IMG/VR virus record: IMGVR_UViG_3300020392_000010
Span: 21,192 to 85,191 of that record
DNA length: 64,000 bases
Source: a virus
Reading direction: 5' to 3' (one strand)
In this document: positions 1 to 7,887 of the stretch, in pieces
How positions within the stretch are numbered: the first letter of the stretch is position 1
Layout of the letters: every line of letters begins with the position of its first letter
Program-made: the position numbers and the translations under genes
Notes under the pieces: model-generated
What the model saw: the letters and a program-made list of their open reading frames with translations, nothing else
Told to the model about the DNA's origin: nothing
Database searches by the model: none

Positions 1-2
1 AA

Positions 3-320
3 AAGGGAATACTACAAGTCTCTGATAATACAGAGGAAGCAATATCTCAAATAAAAATGACTGTTCTTACAGAAAAAGGTAGTGTGCTAGGAGAACCTAA
101 TTTTGGGTTAGATGTTAATAAATATCTTTTTGACTTTGATACGGATCCATTTGGATTATCAAATGAAGCCAATGAACAAATAGAAAGATATGTTTCCTCT
201 TCTAAAATAAAAAATATTGACGTAACGCCTGCTAAATATACCGATGAAAAAGATAGAGACGTTTTTGTGTTAAAAATAAATATAGACGGAGATAATCCAT
301 TTGGAATATTCTACGGATAA
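3..320 (+). CDS. gp25: Baseplate wedge protein, gp25-like (5' end outside window)
   Basis: The frame is open from base 3 to the stop at 318-320, so the gene starts upstream of the window; the first ATG inside (57) lies within the conserved domain and is probably not the start. The visible part reads LTEKGS...EPNFGLDVNKYLFD, the pattern of the GPW/gp25 family (turn, P-x-FG, hydrophobic xYLF). In T4, gp25 belongs to the baseplate wedge and helps to start sheath polymerisation. The gene points rightward and meets the leftward portal gene 18 bases on. Identification rests on this motif and on the structural context. Confidence 0.7.
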   Translation, partial: KGILQVSDNTEEAISQIKMTVLTEKGSVLGEPNFGLDVNKYLFDFDTDPFGLSNEANEQIERYVSSSKIKNIDVTPAKYTDEKDRDVFVLKINIDGDNPFGIFYG

Positions 321-338
321 ATTAATTAAGCGAAAATG

Positions 339-2078
339 TTATAATTGACCTTCTCCTTTAGTTTCACCACCATCCACTACTTCACCTCCTCCTTCAGGGG
401 CTGCTGCGTCTCCTCCTGGAGCGGCTGCTGCTGCTCCTGCTGCTCCTGCGTCTGGGGCTCCAGCTGCATCGGCTCCTCCTGGAGCGGCTGCTGCTTGTTG
501 CTCAGCTTCTTCTTTTTCCTCCTGTTCCTGTATGATGTAATTTTTATTAGTTGCAATTTCATCATCGGACATTTTGAGTTCTTTTCTAATTAGATACTCA
601 GTAGAGAAATATGGAGTGCCGTCGTCATTCATTACACCTTTCATAGCAGTAAAGCTAGCTAATCTCTTGTTAGCTACTTCTCTTTCTTTCATTTCTTCAA
701 ATAAATTATCATTGTTAAATACAACACCTATAGCATTCTTAAACTTATGATCTCCTTTTATTTGAGGTATATCTAATTCCATTTGTAACCACAGCGGTTT
801 AGTTATAAGTTCTTGTATAGTTGTTCTAATTCTATTTATGAATTTATTATATCTTATTTCTTCACGGGTTATACCTTCTGCATTAAGTGTAAATGCTCCC
901 ATTCCAGATTGACCTTCCCAACGTGAATATGGTATTTTAGAATCCATTTTTAATTTCTTTAAAAAGTGATTAAGTAACTCGGAACCAGATAAATTAGGAC
1001 CGGGATATTGTAAAGGTTCTATTTTTACCTGTTCATTTCTATCATTAACCGGAAGAATATAATTTTTATAGAATAAAATGTTAGGTTGTCCATTTACTTT
1101 TATTTCACCTGATTCATTATCAAAGTTAATATCCTCTTTAAGAATATTTAAAAACTCCCTGACATCTTCCTGTGCCTTTTGAATTGATTTAGAACCAACG
1201 GGTACCGTTGTAGTTAATCTAATAGGCGCATTCATAACGTGCCATATTACTTTACTTTGTTCTATTATTCTTAATAGGTTAAATGATCTAATTAATCGTT
1301 CTACAAAGCTAACTCTCTTTGTTCTAAAATGATTAGAATAAGATAGGTAAATTATTTGAGAATCAGTAAGCGTTCTGGTTTCTGTACTATTAGGAGTGTA
1401 TTGAGTCCATTGTAGAAATAATTTACCTGCATTATCTTTTGATAATTGAGGAACTACGCTAGTTGGATCTAATTCCTTATATCCTATTATCTCTCTAGGT
1501 TTTTGAGGATTATCATATATTATTTCAAAGGCTAAATGGCCTTCTACTAAATATTGATATACATATTGCCAGGCAGATATACCTTCTCCAAAGCCCCATG
1601 AATTGTATATTTTATGAAAGTTTTCATTATATTTTCTTATTACATTATCTTGATATTTTAATCTCTGTTCCTTTGAATTTCCTTTATACATCATTTTACC
1701 CACTGGGTCAGAAGGTTGACAAAACATGTTTTCGTCATCATATACAATTACATCATCGGTAATTGTTTCTAGTACAAATTCTATTTCCCCATTAGATGCA
1801 ATGTCTCTAAGTCTTTCTCTTTTTATAGCGTAATCTAATTGAAAGAACGCAACAGCCTTTGTTCTTAATTGAGAAGTAGTATCAGAGATTGCCATAGACA
1901 TTCTCATCATTTCGTTTTGACCATATTGTTCATTACTTCTAGCCATTAATTGACTTTCAATAAACCCTATAGCTTGTGAATTTTTGAGAAGCAGGTCTTC
2001 ATGCCTTACATTAAATCTACTTAATGCAGATAATCTACTACTTAATCTATTTACTGTATTTTCTAAAAATCCTGCCAT
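339..2078 (-). CDS. gp20: Portal vertex protein, T4 gp20-like
   Basis: 579 residues against 524 for T4 gp20. The body has the T4 portal pattern, with an N-terminal part rich in helices and a C-terminal core containing SKIPYSRWEGQSGMGAF. It forms the dodecameric portal at the head vertex through which DNA is packaged and which joins head to tail. The last roughly 55 residues are an Ala/Gly/Pro-rich acidic tail (residues 523-579) that is GC-rich in DNA, unlike the rest of the gene. A late promoter-like GATAAATA lies 23 nt before the ATG. Downstream on the other strand is the gp25-like gene. Confidence 0.9.
   Translation of the reverse strand: MAGFLENTVNRLSSRLSALSRFNVRHEDLLLKNSQAIGFIESQLMARSNEQYGQNEMMRMSMAISDTTSQLRTKAVAFFQLDYAIKRERLRDIASNGEIEFVLETITDDVIVYDDENMFCQPSDPVGKMMYKGNSKEQRLKYQDNVIRKYNENFHKIYNSWGFGEGISAWQYVYQYLVEGHLAFEIIYDNPQKPREIIGYKELDPTSVVPQLSKDNAGKLFLQWTQYTPNSTETRTLTDSQIIYLSYSNHFRTKRVSFVERLIRSFNLLRIIEQSKVIWHVMNAPIRLTTTVPVGSKSIQKAQEDVREFLNILKEDINFDNESGEIKVNGQPNILFYKNYILPVNDRNEQVKIEPLQYPGPNLSGSELLNHFLKKLKMDSKIPYSRWEGQSGMGAFTLNAEGITREEIRYNKFINRIRTTIQELITKPLWLQMELDIPQIKGDHKFKNAIGVVFNNDNLFEEMKEREVANKRLASFTAMKGVMNDDGTPYFSTEYLIRKELKMSDDEIATNKNYIIQEQEEKEEAEQQAAAAPGGADAAGAPDAGAAGAAAAAPGGDAAAPEGGGEVVDGGETKGEGQL
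384..494 (-). repeat. GC-rich Ala/Gly/Pro repeat tract in portal C-terminus
   Basis: Codes for portal residues about 529-565. Two copies of an A(n)PGG(A)DAA unit are separated by alternating Ala/Gly runs. GCN and GGN codons make this tract much richer in G+C than the AT-rich genome around it. The imperfect triplet repeats are a likely site of slippage and length variation. Confidence 0.75.
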
Positions 2079-2101
2079 TATATGTAATTATATTTTATAA
2101 A

Positions 2102-2109
2102 TATTTATC
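2102..2109 (-). promoter_or_regulatory. Late promoter-like element GATAAATA for portal gene
   Basis: GATAAATA on the minus strand, 23 nt before the gp20 ATG at 2078. The motif and spacing match a set of other sites in this window that precede virion genes, and the motif resembles the T4 late -10 element TATAAATA. Confidence 0.55.
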
Positions 2110-2111
2110 TA

Positions 2112-2789
2112 TTAAAAGAATTTAGATTCAAATCTTTCAAATATTCCCTGTAATCCTCCAATCTTTTGATTGAATGTAATACCATTTGAAGTTATTCCCA
2201 TATTATATAAACTAGGAAGAGTGTTCCAATCTAGTAATCTAACTTTCTTTATACTATTTATCTCATAGTTTTTAACTGCAAAGCTAACATTAGCATTAAC
2301 TACTTTGTTCATAAAAGATTCACTTACAGCTAAGAAAGGTTGTAAATATTGTTGATTTCTAAGCCTCTCTTTTAAAGGAGCTTCTATTGTTTTTAAATCT
2401 TCACTAACATAAGGCTCTATAAAATTGTTTTTAACATTCATTAATGCATAATAAGAATCTAGCACAAGCCTCCTATACTTTGGTTCCATTAGCTTTAAAT
2501 TAAGAATGGATTGATAGTTTTCATTGTTTAAACTTAAGGCGATGCCAATGGGCATTATATCATAATAAGGCTTTTTTGTTATATTTAGCTTTTCCCCTAT
2601 ATTTTCTTTATATTCTTGCTGATCAAAAGGTATTAACTCAGGGGATATTTGAAAACCAGGGTCTATACCTAATGAATACATGTGACCAGGTATAAGAGAA
2701 GGTGTCATGGCTATGCCATGATCTTCTACAATTTTAAAAGGATCTTCTATTTGGTATTTTAAGCTTATTTCTCTTAGTAACTTAGCCAT
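2112..2789 (-). CDS. Unknown protein upstream of portal gene
   Basis: 225 residues, not recognised. The sequence is mixed alpha/beta with no signal peptide or membrane segment. It has recurring aromatic and Pro-rich turns in the first 80 residues (SLIPGHMYSLGIDPGF) and a C-terminal hydrophobic region ending in FERFESKFF. It lies between head-completion gp4 and the portal gene on the same strand, so a head or neck structural role is likely by position only. No Shine-Dalgarno sequence precedes the ATG. Confidence 0.75.
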   Translation of the reverse strand: MAKLLREISLKYQIEDPFKIVEDHGIAMTPSLIPGHMYSLGIDPGFQISPELIPFDQQEYKENIGEKLNITKKPYYDIMPIGIALSLNNENYQSILNLKLMEPKYRRLVLDSYYALMNVKNNFIEPYVSEDLKTIEAPLKERLRNQQYLQPFLAVSESFMNKVVNANVSFAVKNYEINSIKKVRLLDWNTLPSLYNMGITSNGITFNQKIGGLQGIFERFESKFF

Positions 2790-2841
2790 ATATTTTATTG
2801 CTTAATATTATTCTACAATATCTGTGTAAAAAGTTTTGTTT

Positions 2842-3357
2842 CTATCTAAAGTTATTAAATAGAAAGTTTTCAGTTATTATTCCAAATTTTATTCCTTTGG
2901 AATCAGCGTAATCTTTTGCAGCCTCGAATTTAGCTCTATTTACTAGATATGCTTTAGTGTGACTGAGATATTGCTTCATTTGTTTTTCAGTCATTTTTTT
3001 AACAGGTTTAGGGGGCTGGGTATATTTTAAGGGTTTTATTTCTAAAATCCATTTTTTAAAGTTTCCACTCTTATCTTTTGTTACAATATATGCATCTACC
3101 CAGTATTTACAAGTTTTTTTACTAACTGGATTCCAATAGGCTATACCTACTGGTTCTGAGGAATATTTTAATATTTTTTCATTGTCATCGCAAAACTTTA
3201 AAAATTTATATTCCCAACTAGATCGGTATATTATTTGAGAAACGTCGCCTTCGTATTTTTCAGGATTTTTAGGAACAAAATATCCTTGCCTAATTTTTCC
3301 TCTTCTAGGTTTAAGAGTATCTTTTATACTTTTAGACTTATTATTTTTATTAGACAT
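2842..3357 (-). CDS. gp4: Head completion protein, T4 gp4-like
   Basis: 171 residues (T4 gp4: about 150). The core GYFVPKNPEKYEGD..IIYRSSWEYKFLKFCDDN..I..YSSEPVGIAYW..Y.VDAY....ILEIKP is the conserved gp4/gp50 pattern, with the acidic and Lys residues of an endonuclease-like fold (E in RSSWE, D in VDAY, E-x-K in EIKP). In T4 it acts on filled heads before tail joining. The ATG overlaps the stop of the upstream gene as TAATG, which indicates translational coupling. Confidence 0.85.
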   Translation of the reverse strand: MSNKNNKSKSIKDTLKPRRGKIRQGYFVPKNPEKYEGDVSQIIYRSSWEYKFLKFCDDNEKILKYSSEPVGIAYWNPVSKKTCKYWVDAYIVTKDKSGNFKKWILEIKPLKYTQPPKPVKKMTEKQMKQYLSHTKAYLVNRAKFEAAKDYADSKGIKFGIITENFLFNNFR

Positions 3358-3782
3358 TAATCATCAGCATTATCTCCAATGAAGGCATCGGCCTTTTTAG
3401 GGTCTAATTTACCTTGTTCTACGAGCTTTACTACCAATGCTGACATTGCTAAATTTTCAGGAACACCGTCTTTATCCATCATTTCTATTTCGTTAGAGTC
3501 ATACGCATTTTTTAAGTCGTTGTATGCTTCTTCAGCTGCTCTTTCAACATCTTCTTCAGAACCAACTGCATCTACTAAATCTTCTATTATATCTTCAGCT
3601 AAATTTAGTTCACTAACTGTTTCTTCATCCTCGCTTGGACCTTCTCCCATAGTGTCTTCTATTGCTTTTCCTCTTTTTATTTCATAAGAAGATAATTCAT
3701 TGTTTTTATCAAGGTCCGCTTTTTCTGGGTTCTTTAGACCGTGATTTTTAAACTCAGCTAATGTTTTTATTAATTTTTCCAT
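3357..3782 (-). CDS. Small acidic protein with EF-hand-like loop
   Basis: 141 residues, very rich in Asp/Glu. Residues 23-40 read DLDKNNELSSYEIKRGKA, resembling an EF-hand loop (D-x-D-x-N-x-x-x-S-x-x-E), but only one loop is present. The start (MEKLIKTLAEFKN) resembles the capsid-targeting peptides on other small proteins here, though without a clear I/L-x-E site. A late promoter-like AATAAATA lies 24 nt upstream and gp4 is coupled downstream. A head-core or internal protein role is inferred; I cannot name the family. Confidence 0.7.
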   Translation of the reverse strand: MEKLIKTLAEFKNHGLKNPEKADLDKNNELSSYEIKRGKAIEDTMGEGPSEDEETVSELNLAEDIIEDLVDAVGSEEDVERAAEEAYNDLKNAYDSNEIEMMDKDGVPENLAMSALVVKLVEQGKLDPKKADAFIGDNADD

Positions 3783-3806
3783 TTTAATAATTAGTATTAT
3801 TTTTTT

Positions 3807-3814
3807 TATTTATT
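3807..3814 (-). promoter_or_regulatory. Late promoter-like element AATAAATA
   Basis: AATAAATA on the minus strand, 24 nt before the ATG at 3782 of the acidic protein that precedes gp4. Position and sequence fit the late-element set in this window. Confidence 0.45.
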
Positions 3815-4953
3815 TACAAATACAGTATGTCAAACATTGAATTTGTAAAATAAGCATTTAAAGTGCTATTAAACTCTTTAATATTAAACATTGGACCATT
3901 TATTGAGCTTAAAAAAACATATAATGAATTTACATCATTTATTTTTTTAATGTCTATTAATTCATGAGGAAAATCTTTCTTTAAATCTTTTATTAATTTT
4001 GACCACATAAAAACCGTATATCCATCCTGTAAAAGTTTTATTGATTGATTTTTACCTGCTTTATCATTGTCAAACAATATTCTAAATTTAGTTTCTTCAG
4101 ATAACATTGAGATTGTTTCTTTAATTTTTCCAGTACCAGTTGAGGCTATTCCATTATATAGAAACATAGAATCAAACTGCCCTTCACAAATAGTTATAAT
4201 TTTTTTAAAATCTACATTAAGAATATTAAATATATTGTTTAATGAATCTATTTCATTTAACTGATCTTTGGACATAAATAACCTGGAAATATCCTTATCT
4301 ATTTCGGAATAATTCATCATTTTGTATTTAGGGCCTCTATAATTATCATCTATTGCCCTAACCGAATACCCTAATATCTTATTAGATACATCATCCTTGT
4401 TAAAGATGAATATTTTTTCTGATTTAGAATCTTCATAACAACATTCTAAAAAAGAATTACATATATCTAGTTTTCTAGCTTTTGCATAACCTTTACAATT
4501 AGAATTTTTTGATTTTTTTATTCTAGTTAAAGAAAACCTATGTGTAAAATAATCTATGTCTAATAATTTCTCTTTTAGATTGTCGTTTATTAAAAAATTA
4601 AGAAGAGATAATTTTTTTCTAGATTTTACATTAGCTTCTAGTTCTCCTTTAACAAACATATCAGGTGGCATTAGACTATATTCCTGACAATATTTAGCTA
4701 TAAATTTATCCAGGGTCATAAATATCATACAACCATCATTATAGCATTTATAAGTTTTACTTTCTAAGTATATGTTTCCTCTTTTTTTAGATTTCTTTTT
4801 TTCAGAATCACCGCATATAGGACATGCTAGGTTTATTTTTTTAGGATTTGAAAAATCTATTTCTTGTTTTATTGAGTCGTTTGGAAAACGGTTTGAAACT
4901 AAATCTTTTAAGAAATTAGGGAGAGTAGTATTAGTATCTAAATCGATTATCAT
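3814..4953 (-). CDS. gp61: DNA primase, T4 gp61-like
   Basis: 379 residues (T4 gp61: 342). A zinc-binding domain near the N-terminus has CPIC (C44, C47) and C70/C75. A TOPRIM domain follows, with the Glu motif ITICEGQFDSM and the Asp motif LFDNDKAGK. This is the layout of DnaG-type phage primases, which make RNA primers for lagging-strand synthesis with helicase gp41. It lies three bases downstream of the C-terminal polymerase gene in one leftward operon. No SD is present. Confidence 0.88.
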   Translation of the reverse strand: MIIDLDTNTTLPNFLKDLVSNRFPNDSIKQEIDFSNPKKINLACPICGDSEKKKSKKRGNIYLESKTYKCYNDGCMIFMTLDKFIAKYCQEYSLMPPDMFVKGELEANVKSRKKLSLLNFLINDNLKEKLLDIDYFTHRFSLTRIKKSKNSNCKGYAKARKLDICNSFLECCYEDSKSEKIFIFNKDDVSNKILGYSVRAIDDNYRGPKYKMMNYSEIDKDISRLFMSKDQLNEIDSLNNIFNILNVDFKKIITICEGQFDSMFLYNGIASTGTGKIKETISMLSEETKFRILFDNDKAGKNQSIKLLQDGYTVFMWSKLIKDLKKDFPHELIDIKKINDVNSLYVFLSSINGPMFNIKEFNSTLNAYFTNSMFDILYL

Positions 4954-4956
4954 CTA

Positions 4957-6402
4957 TTAAAATTTAAGTTCTACTTGAGGTTTTTCTTCTTGGGAATACT
5001 CTTCTAATTCTATTTTTAATCTTTTTGCTGTTCTTTTTCTAAATTGATGTAATTTAGAATTTGGAACAACCTTTGTATTTAACCCATACTTAGATATTAT
5101 ACTTAAATATTCTGTAAAGTCATCGTTTTTTATTTCAGCATTAGGGTTACCTATTATATTCCAAAATCTTTCAGGTATTTCTTCATACTCTAATGTCTTT
5201 TCATTTATTATATAAAGAGGATATTTGTCTTCATCGCTCAGTGGTTTCTTAGAACCTGTTTTAACCATTTCTATATTTCTCTTTAAATGAACATTAAATT
5301 CTGTTAAACCTAAAGCCACTAACTGTCTATTGATAGGTTCAACTATTAATGAAAAAAATTGCTTATCATAATCTAGAGGTAGAGCTACTTCAGTTGGATA
5401 GTTTCCAGGCGAATAAGCAAACACATCCCAGCCTTTGTCATTTTCTTTAGGGTAATAGTATTTTATTTTTTCTCCTTCTTTTACTTTTTCGTATTTTCCA
5501 ATTAAGTTATTAGTTACAAGTAAATGATTATAGTAAGCAGCAGCTCTTGCGTAAATAGGAATACCTTTTAGCAGTGTTAATTTATTTTCATTTTTTACAT
5601 ATTTGTCATACACTCTACAACTAAATGTTTGAGCAAGTTCATCAGTTGTTTTTAATTTCATTTCTTTTTTAATAGACTCAAAAATAGGAACTAAGTCTTC
5701 TTCTGGATTTATAGACCTTCCTTTTTCTAATATTATTTTTGTAAGATTAGACAAATGATTTCTTGCCCATATTGGATAAGAACCCTTTATCATTTCTAAA
5801 CCTTTGAATACTTCGTATTCTTTATTATTTTCTTTTAATAAAGATTGATTTGAGTTAGGCTCATATGAAACCCTAAGTGCATAATTTTTCTTTTTAAGCC
5901 ACATTGCTTTTGCGGATAAATTCTCTAATTCAAAATTTTGTTGATTAACAGTGTTAAAGTGTTTACCATACTTATCAAAAGCAGTATTGAAATATTCAGC
6001 TAATCTATATTCATCTATTTTAATACATAATTTTAAGTATTGATCCTCTGTTAATTCAGGCAATCCTTTTATGGAATTTATAGCTGAACCAAACTCTACA
6101 TATATAGAGTCAGTGTCAGTATAGATAGCTGCCTCTGATTCTATTTTTTCTATTTTATATTTATCTACACCTAATTTTTGATGAAGCTCTTTATCTAAAT
6201 GCCAGCGTTCTTTAAAGTAATAATTCACAGCTTTAATTGTAAATTTAATCAAGTCCTGCCCTTGTAAAGTTATACTTTGAGCTAAATCAACATTAAAGAA
6301 GTAAAACCATTTATTTCCAAATGCACCATATATAGAGTTAATAAGTAATTTAATTGCAAGTTGTTCTAAGTCTAATTTTTTGTATAAAGATTCCTTATTC
6401 AT
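4957..6402 (-). CDS. gp43: DNA polymerase, C-terminal half (gp43B-like)
   Basis: 481 residues with family B polymerase motif B (KLLINSIYGAFGN, residues about 17-29) and motif C (YTDTDSIYVEF), followed by the palm remainder and thumb. Exonuclease motifs and motif A are missing; they are in a separate gene at 60505-61920. The first residues (MNKESLYKKLDLEQLAIK) begin just before motif B, so the break lies in the fingers region between motifs A and B. Both halves must associate to form an active enzyme. Split gp43 genes are known from Aeromonas T4-like phages and, as I recall, Rhodothermus phage RM378. Confidence 0.9.
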   Translation of the reverse strand: MNKESLYKKLDLEQLAIKLLINSIYGAFGNKWFYFFNVDLAQSITLQGQDLIKFTIKAVNYYFKERWHLDKELHQKLGVDKYKIEKIESEAAIYTDTDSIYVEFGSAINSIKGLPELTEDQYLKLCIKIDEYRLAEYFNTAFDKYGKHFNTVNQQNFELENLSAKAMWLKKKNYALRVSYEPNSNQSLLKENNKEYEVFKGLEMIKGSYPIWARNHLSNLTKIILEKGRSINPEEDLVPIFESIKKEMKLKTTDELAQTFSCRVYDKYVKNENKLTLLKGIPIYARAAAYYNHLLVTNNLIGKYEKVKEGEKIKYYYPKENDKGWDVFAYSPGNYPTEVALPLDYDKQFFSLIVEPINRQLVALGLTEFNVHLKRNIEMVKTGSKKPLSDEDKYPLYIINEKTLEYEEIPERFWNIIGNPNAEIKNDDFTEYLSIISKYGLNTKVVPNSKLHQFRKRTAKRLKIELEEYSQEEKPQVELKF

Positions 6403-6423
6403 TATAAAATATTTATTATCTTT

Positions 6424-6431
6424 TATAAATA
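6424..6431 (+). promoter_or_regulatory. Late promoter-like element TATAAATA
   Basis: Exact T4 late consensus TATAAATA, 20 nt before the ATG at 6452. It lies in the short divergent gap between the polymerase C-half and the 184-aa gene. Confidence 0.6.
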
Positions 6432-6451
6432 ATCTAAAGAAGGTTTTAAAT

Positions 6452-7006
6452 ATGTTTTATAAAAAATTTCCATTTTTAAAATCTTTTCCATTTGATCACT
6501 ATGAAATATCTGGAGGAGAAGAAACGGGCAATAAAGAAGGAAAATTAAGTGAATTATTTGATGATGAATTATACAATTTTAAGTATTTTTCTAGAGATAA
6601 GGATATTACTATATCTTTTTATGATAGCGATATTGAATTTTTAAATAGAATATCTAGTGAAATTAAATCACTTGACTCTATTAGAAAAAGTATTGATAAA
6701 GGTTTAAATTCAGATGACATGTTAATAAAATTTTCATCAATAAGAAAAGCAAAAACTTTTTTAAAGAAAGTTAAATCCCCAGCAGAGGACGCCGGTACAT
6801 TTAAAACCGTACTAAATGGTTTACAAGAAATTAACGAAGTTAATTTATCTAAGGATATTATTAAAAAAATAGATAAATTAGACAAAAAATTAAAGGATGA
6901 AAAACTAAATGTTAACGAGTCAATAACAATAGATTCATATTTAGATTTTCAATTACATCACGCTAAGATAATGTTAGGCGTTGTTATAGCATCAAAAATA
7001 CACTAA
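6452..7006 (+). CDS. Unknown protein, probably late
   Basis: 184 residues, unrecognised, Lys/Asp/Ser-rich with predicted amphipathic helices and a short hydrophobic C-terminus (KIMLGVVIASKIH). The frame is open further upstream to 6380, but that part overlaps the divergent polymerase gene and the late element. The ATG at 6452 is preceded by AAAGAAGG about 10 nt upstream, one of the few SD-like sequences here. The next gene, phoH, follows after 8 nt. Confidence 0.7.
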   Translation: MFYKKFPFLKSFPFDHYEISGGEETGNKEGKLSELFDDELYNFKYFSRDKDITISFYDSDIEFLNRISSEIKSLDSIRKSIDKGLNSDDMLIKFSSIRKAKTFLKKVKSPAEDAGTFKTVLNGLQEINEVNLSKDIIKKIDKLDKKLKDEKLNVNESITIDSYLDFQLHHAKIMLGVVIASKIH

Positions 7007-7014
7007 ATATATAT

Positions 7015-7776
7015 ATGAGCAGAAAAAGCAGAAGAAATAAAAGGCTATCAGAAGCCGAAATTCAAGAGGTAGAAGAATTTGTATGGAGTAGAAATGTGGA
7101 AGAGGATAAATTTTTACAAACTATGTCTATAAATACTAAATGCAAAACTAACAATCAAAAGGTATTAGTTAATTCTATAAAACAAAATATGATAACTATA
7201 TGCAGCGGCCTCCCTGGATCTGGAAAAACTTTTTTATCTTGCTCAGAAGCACTTAAACTAATAAAATCAAGGCCTAAATATAAGAGAATAGTGCTAGTAA
7301 AATCCATTACACCTCTTAAAAATGAAGAAATAGGACATTTGCCAGGGGACTTAAAAGAAAAAATGGCACCTATAATGGAATCATTTACTGACAATATTAG
7401 AAAGCTAATTGGTAAAACTAGAATGGAAAAACTAATAGAATTAGGAGTAATAGAAATTGTACCTATTGCTTTTGCTAGGGGTAGAAGTATAGATAATTCT
7501 ATTATATTAATAGATGAAGCTCAAAACATATCATTAGATAATATTAGAACGCTAATGACAAGAATAGGTGATAACTCTAAAATGGTAATTATGGGTGATG
7601 TCAAACAAAAGGATATAAGAAATAAAAAAGACAGTTCCCTAGAAATAGTTTTAAATAAGTTTAAAGACGTAGAAGGTTTTGGATGCGTTGAACTAAGAGA
7701 CCCAGAAGACGTAGTTAGAAATCCTATTATTAAAGTAGTTGAGCAGATATTTGATAGTATGGAAGATAAAAAATAG
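7015..7776 (+). CDS. phoH: PhoH-like ATPase
   Basis: 253 residues. Walker A is GLPGSGKT (about residue 64), followed by the PhoH signature VKSITPLKNEEIGHLPGDL, Walker B LIDEAQNIS, and sensor-like MVIMGDVKQKD. This is a cytosolic P-loop NTPase of the helicase superfamily 1-like PhoH family, common in T4-like marine phages; its role in infection is unsettled. Residues 1-25 are Arg/Lys/Ser-rich. It follows the 184-aa gene closely and may be cotranscribed with it. Confidence 0.9.
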   Translation: MSRKSRRNKRLSEAEIQEVEEFVWSRNVEEDKFLQTMSINTKCKTNNQKVLVNSIKQNMITICSGLPGSGKTFLSCSEALKLIKSRPKYKRIVLVKSITPLKNEEIGHLPGDLKEKMAPIMESFTDNIRKLIGKTRMEKLIELGVIEIVPIAFARGRSIDNSIILIDEAQNISLDNIRTLMTRIGDNSKMVIMGDVKQKDIRNKKDSSLEIVLNKFKDVEGFGCVELRDPEDVVRNPIIKVVEQIFDSMEDKK

Positions 7777-7858
7777 CAGATAAATTACACAAAAATTAAA
7801 AAATTAGCACGGTAATTTTAAATAATTTTATTTTTAAAAAAAGCTGCATCGACTATAA

Positions 7859-7866
7859 AATAAATA
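7859..7866 (+). promoter_or_regulatory. Late promoter-like element AATAAATA
   Basis: AATAAATA, 21 nt before the ATG at 7888, inside a 111-bp non-coding gap that is otherwise plain A/T-rich. It matches the spacing of the other late elements. Confidence 0.5.
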
Positions 7867-7887
7867 AAATAAAAAATTTAAAAAACA

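Noticed and set aside
345-593. Open frames overlapping the portal C-terminus on both strands
   Set aside because: They exist because the GC-rich repeat tract lacks stops in several frames; the Cys/Ser- and Gln-rich translations look like artefacts of the Ala/Gly code.
3357-3782. True calcium-binding EF-hand protein
   Set aside because: Only one loop-like motif is present, with an imperfect ligand pattern; pairing partners are missing.
6380-6451. Upstream start for the 184-aa gene
   Set aside because: The extension overlaps the divergent polymerase gene and the late promoter-like element; the ATG at 6452 has an SD-like sequence.
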